DNA of 5,180 nucleotides from Magnetovibrio sp. GTDB taxonomy: Bacteria; Pseudomonadota; Alphaproteobacteria; Rhodospirillales; Magnetovibrionaceae. Under the pieces are notes generated by a model. That model had not been told where the DNA came from. It saw nothing but the letters and a program-made list of their open reading frames with translations, and searched no databases. The translations under genes and the position numbers were made by a program. Positions 1 through 5,180 of this stretch are shown piece after piece. Location of the stretch: assembly GCA_016763255.1 (NCBI GenBank), contig JAESUA010000316.1:1-5180 (forward strand). Reading direction: 5' to 3'. Each line of letters opens with the position of its first letter. The first letter of the stretch is position 1.

Positions 1-87
1 GAGGGTAAACAACGCGGCAGCGTCGAGGTCGCTTTGATTAACGTCTTTTGATCGGATCAGGCGGACGAGGCCTTGGGTAAGGGACAT
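1..87 (-). CDS. N-terminal fragment of an unidentified protein, possibly MmgE/PrpD family (runs off left edge)
   Basis: Reading leftwards from the ATG at 87-85, the frame stays open for all 29 codons to the window edge. It begins MSLTQGLVRLIRSKDVNQSD and continues into an Ala/Leu-rich helix (LDAAALFTL). A GGAG Shine-Dalgarno lies 9 nt upstream, which supports this start. The opening, with a short helix followed by 'DLxAAALFxLD'-like residues, resembles what I recall of the N-terminus of MmgE/PrpD proteins (2-methylcitrate dehydratase and relatives). This is recollection from a short fragment with no catalytic residues visible, so the family assignment is weak. That a real gene starts here is more secure. 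It is divergent from the small membrane-protein gene at 250 and separated from it by 162 nt. No link to methionine metabolism is evident. Confidence 0.6.
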   Translation of the reverse strand, partial: MSLTQGLVRLIRSKDVNQSDLDAAALFTL

Positions 88-96
88 ATTGTTTTA

Positions 97-100
97 CTCC
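97..100 (-). promoter_or_regulatory. Ribosome binding site of the left-edge gene
   Basis: GGAG on the minus strand, 9 nt before the ATG at 87-85. It is the only good Shine-Dalgarno near that start and is the main reason for placing the start there. No convincing -35/-10 pair could be fixed upstream of it in the A/T-rich spacer. Confidence 0.55.
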
Positions 101-184
101 ATATTTAGGAACAAAAGTGCCACAGAGCCAAGCCTCATAGAAGTAAAATGTTCAGTAGAGGCTCAGTTTGAAAACTAAAGAGAA

Positions 185-214
185 TTGACGGCTCTCGCAC
201 GGCTCTCTTATCTC
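185..214 (+). promoter_or_regulatory. Weak candidate sigma-70-type promoter for the small membrane-protein gene
   Basis: TTGACG at 185-190 matches the -35 consensus at five of six bases. The -10 is poorly defined: at 17-18 nt spacing the bases are TTATCT (208-213) or TATCTC (209-214), each a weak match. The location, 36-65 nt before the TTG start at 250, is reasonable, and the region is A/T-richer than the genes. The -35 box overlaps the first copy of a 9-bp direct repeat. Seen directly: the boxes and the repeat. Inferred: promoter function. Confidence 0.25.
188..207 (+). repeat. 9-bp perfect direct repeat with 11-bp period, possible operator
   Basis: ACGGCTCTC occurs at 188-196 and again at 199-207, separated by GC. 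The 11-bp period is about one helical turn, so both copies would face the same side of the DNA. The first copy overlaps the TTGACG box and the second sits in the spacer of the candidate promoter, where a bound regulator would affect initiation. No protein is known to bind it from this sequence, and two 9-bp copies could arise by a simple slip. Confidence 0.4.
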
Positions 215-236
215 CTATATGCTATGTAGAAAGCAT

Positions 237-243
237 AAGGAGG
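237..243 (+). promoter_or_regulatory. Strong ribosome binding site that decides a TTG start
   Basis: AAGGAGG at 237-243 is a near-perfect anti-16S match, followed by a 6-nt spacer and the TTG at 250-252. No in-frame ATG or GTG lies at a suitable distance, so this site is the reason for choosing the TTG start. The first A is also the last base of a 6-bp stem (218-223 with 232-237). Confidence 0.75.
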
Positions 244-249
244 CATAAA

Positions 250-501
250 TTGATTTGGCTATCTATCATCCTAGCGCTTGCAGTTCCGATCACCTTGATT
301 GTTGGGTACTTTAATCGGAAGGGCACAACAGAAAAGGACACTAAGGGCGTAGGCTGGCAATTCATTCGATACACTGTTTTGTCGATTGCACTGCCGATAG
401 TTGGAATTTTGGCGCTTAACAATGCCCTCTCTGGTGAGGCGGCAACATTAATCGCTGGGGCAATGGGATACGCATTTGGCAAACCTGGAAAGGATGATTG
501 A
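250..501 (+). CDS. Small membrane protein of unknown function (83 aa, TTG start)
   Basis: I do not recognise the family. The frame runs from TTG at 250 to TGA at 499-501 and follows a near-perfect Shine-Dalgarno with a 6-nt spacer, which makes it a credible gene despite its size. Residues 2-21 form a hydrophobic helix that is probably membrane-spanning. Residues 22-40 are a charged loop with several Lys/Arg (NRKGTTEKDTKG). Residues 41-58 form a second hydrophobic helix. A shorter Ala/Gly-rich hydrophobic stretch (64-77, ending GYAFG) precedes a charged tail, KPGKDD. No lipobox, signal-peptidase site or catalytic motif is visible. G+C is about 47%, lower than metH, so recent acquisition is possible but not shown. 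It faces metH convergently and the left-edge gene divergently, so it is probably transcribed alone. A holin-like or other small inner-membrane role is possible; nothing decides it. Confidence 0.7.
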   Translation: MIWLSIILALAVPITLIVGYFNRKGTTEKDTKGVGWQFIRYTVLSIALPIVGILALNNALSGEAATLIAGAMGYAFGKPGKDD

Positions 502-550
502 TAGCCGAAAGCCCGTAAGGAGATGAGCGCTCAATCAATGTCATCGGTCC

Positions 551-588
551 CGCCACTTGCGCCCTCATGGGGTGAGGGGCAAGCGGTG
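551..588. terminator. Long imperfect hairpin between convergent genes, possible transcription end
   Basis: Positions 551-567 pair with 573-588 around a 5-nt loop (568-572). The inner stem is CCCTCA/TGAGGG and, after one bulged G at 561, continues with CTTGC/GCAAG, then an A-C mismatch (555/584), then CGCC/GGTG with one G-T pair. About 15 base pairs form in all. It starts 9 nt past the metH stop and 50 nt past the small-gene stop, where a bidirectional terminator would be expected. Neither strand has a run of T after the stem, so it is not a classic intrinsic terminator. It may instead protect mRNA 3' ends, assist factor-dependent termination, or be a copy of a dispersed genomic palindrome. 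Confidence 0.4.
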
Positions 589-596
589 AGTGATGC

Positions 597-4298
<3,702 letters not shown>

Positions 4299-4301
4299 GA
4301 T

Positions 4302-4307
4302 CTCTTC
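4302..4307 (-). promoter_or_regulatory. Shine-Dalgarno of metH bearing on the start choice
   Basis: GAAGAG on the minus strand is the only purine-rich site before metH. It lies 3, 6 and 9 nt upstream of the first, second and third of three consecutive in-frame ATGs (starting at 4298, 4295 and 4292). Normal spacing favours the second or third, which would shorten the protein by one or two Met. The effect on function is nil, but the annotated start should be treated as uncertain by 3-6 nt. Confidence 0.5.
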
Positions 4308-4335
4308 ATTAATCTCTAAATGACTGGAAACAAAA

Positions 4336-4365
4336 TTACTGGGCGCGAAGTTATTGGGCCCGAAC
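4336..4365 (-). repeat. Imperfect 15-bp tandem duplication of the metF 3' end including its stop codon
   Basis: On the minus strand, GTTCGGGCCCAATAA (4365-4351) is followed directly by CTTCGCGCCCAGTAA (4350-4336), identical at 12 of 15 positions. In the metF frame these read VRAQ-stop then LRAQ-stop, so the last four codons plus the stop appear twice in frame. The second copy lies outside the coding sequence and would act as a backup stop if the first TAA were read through. It shortens the truly non-repetitive metF-metH spacer to 37 nt. Confidence 0.7.
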
Positions 4366-5180
4366 GCCGAGAATGTGGCAAATGGCGTAGGTTAGGTCGG
4401 CACGATTGAGCGTATAAAAATGGAAATCTTTGATGCCGTTGGCATACAGCACCCGGCATTGCTCGGCGGCCACGCTGGCCGCAACCAGTTTGCGGGTTTC
4501 GGGATCATCATCCAAACCTTCAAACAAATCGGCCATCCATTCGGGCACCGACGTTCCCGTCTGAGCCGAAAATTCCTGTACCCGTTTAAAGTTGGTCACC
4601 GGCAAGATCCCCGGCACGATCGGCACGTTGATGTCTTGCTGGCGGGCTCTTTCAACAAATTCCAAGAACACCTCGGAATCAAAAAATGACTGGGTGATGG
4701 CGCGGGTCGCACCGGCGTCGATTTTGCGTTTTAGATTGTCCATGTCATCTTGGGCGCTCTTGGCCTGAGGATGGACTTCCGGATACGCCGCCACAGAAAT
4801 TTCAAAATCGGCGATGGCTTTAAGGCCCTTCACCAAATCTGCCCCGTAGGCATAGCCGCCCGGATGGGCCATATAATCGGTTTCGATGCCATCCACCGGA
4901 TCGCCGCGCAGCGCCACAATGTGCTTGATGCCGTCTTGCCAGTACTGGCGCGCGATGGCGTCGATTTCATCACGGGTGGCACCAACGCAGGTGAGGTGTG
5001 CGGCGGGTTCCAAATCGGTTTCGCGGCGAATGCGGGTCACCGTGGCGTGGGTGCGTTCACGGGTTGATCCACCGGCACCATAGGTCACCGACACATATTT
5101 GGGCCCCAACGGCTGCAAGCGTTCAATGCATTCCCACAGTTTGGCTTCCATCTTGTCCGATTTAGGCGGGAAAAATTCAA
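4351..5180 (-). CDS. metF: 5,10-methylenetetrahydrofolate reductase (5' end beyond right edge)
   Basis: Flavoenzyme of the cytosol that reduces 5,10-methylenetetrahydrofolate to 5-methyltetrahydrofolate, the methyl donor used by MetH. The frame is open to the right edge. An internal ATG at 5151 is not the start, because the codons upstream of it read EFFPPKSDK, the conserved MetF N-terminal motif whose Glu is catalytic in the E. coli enzyme. About 276 codons are present; E. coli MetF has 296, so perhaps 20-40 residues are missing. Numbered from that internal Met, the conserved blocks are [14 protein letters not shown] (22-35), HLTCVG (52-57), ALRGDP (80-85), AAYPEVHP (121-128), [14 protein letters not shown] (145-158), PIVPGILP (177-184) and FHFYTLNR (243-250). 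Together they trace the FAD/folate-binding TIM barrel to its end. It is upstream of metH with a 52-nt gap and no clear promoter between, which supports one operon supplying and consuming 5-methyltetrahydrofolate. Its promoter and any methionine- or B12-responsive control are outside the window. Confidence 0.96.
   Translation of the reverse strand, partial: EFFPPKSDKMEAKLWECIERLQPLGPKYVSVTYGAGGSTRERTHATVTRIRRETDLEPAAHLTCVGATRDEIDAIARQYWQDGIKHIVALRGDPVDGIETDYMAHPGGYAYGADLVKGLKAIADFEISVAAYPEVHPQAKSAQDDMDNLKRKIDAGATRAITQSFFDSEVFLEFVERARQQDINVPIVPGILPVTNFKRVQEFSAQTGTSVPEWMADLFEGLDDDPETRKLVAASVAAEQCRVLYANGIKDFHFYTLNRADLTYAICHILGVRAQ

Noticed and set aside
103..131. Minus-strand TTGGCT (126-131) and CTAAAT (103-108) at 17-nt spacing as a promoter for the left-edge gene
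   Set aside because: The implied transcription start would fall on or just after the Shine-Dalgarno at 97-100, and the -10 match is poor.
131..163. Inverted repeat AGCCTC (131-136) / GAGGCT (158-163) in the divergent spacer
   Set aside because: A 6-bp stem with a 21-nt loop, no T-run and no promoter overlap; not distinguishable from chance.
524..533. 10-bp perfect palindrome TGAGCGCTCA
   Set aside because: It is downstream of the small gene, has no partner site or promoter near it, and a palindrome of this length occurs often by chance.
495..537. Inverted repeat TGATTGA (495-501) / TCAATCA (531-537) around the small-gene stop
   Set aside because: Seven A/T-rich pairs across a 29-nt loop with no following T-run make a poor terminator.
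4299..4350. Possible promoter or riboswitch between metF and metH
   Set aside because: The 52-nt gap is too short for a cobalamin or SAM riboswitch and shows no credible -35/-10 pair. About 15 nt of it are explained by the duplicated metF end.
4750..5067. Open frame of 105 codons on the plus strand, antisense to metF
   Set aside because: It is a shadow of the conserved MetF barrel; the metF motifs on the other strand fully explain this DNA.

Overview
The window looks like chromosomal DNA from a bacterium, most likely an alphaproteobacterium. This rests on the style of the MetH and MetF proteins, the moderately high G+C of the two genes (roughly 57% in the stretches I counted), and the metF-metH gene order. 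A Rhodospirillales-type genome is a guess from overall impression and cannot be proven here. Nearly all coding capacity is on the minus strand and belongs to the methyl branch of one-carbon and methionine metabolism.

Layout from left to right: (1) positions 1-87, minus strand, hold the first 29 codons of a gene that leaves the left edge, possibly an MmgE/PrpD-family protein. (2) Positions 88-249 are an A/T-rich divergent spacer with a 9-bp direct repeat at 11-bp period, a TTGACG -35-like box, a short hairpin and a strong Shine-Dalgarno. (3) Positions 250-501, plus strand, encode an 83-residue membrane protein of unknown function that starts at TTG. (4) Positions 502-596 are a convergent spacer with a long imperfect hairpin. 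(5) Positions 597-4298, minus strand, encode a complete four-module cobalamin-dependent methionine synthase, metH. (6) Positions 4299-4350 are a 52-nt metF-metH spacer in which the last five codons of metF, including the stop, are imperfectly duplicated. (7) Positions 4351-5180, minus strand, hold metF (5,10-methylenetetrahydrofolate reductase), whose first codons lie beyond the right edge.

metF is transcribed towards metH with a short gap and no convincing promoter between them, so they are probably one transcript. MetF makes 5-methyltetrahydrofolate, and MetH transfers that methyl group through cobalamin to homocysteine, giving methionine and free tetrahydrofolate. Any riboswitch or regulator for the pair would be upstream of metF, outside this window.

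I found no mobile element, CRISPR array, tRNA or rRNA, and no evidence of a new multi-gene system. The points worth a second look are small: the duplicated metF terminus, the unknown small membrane protein with its repeat-bearing upstream region, and the convergent hairpin.
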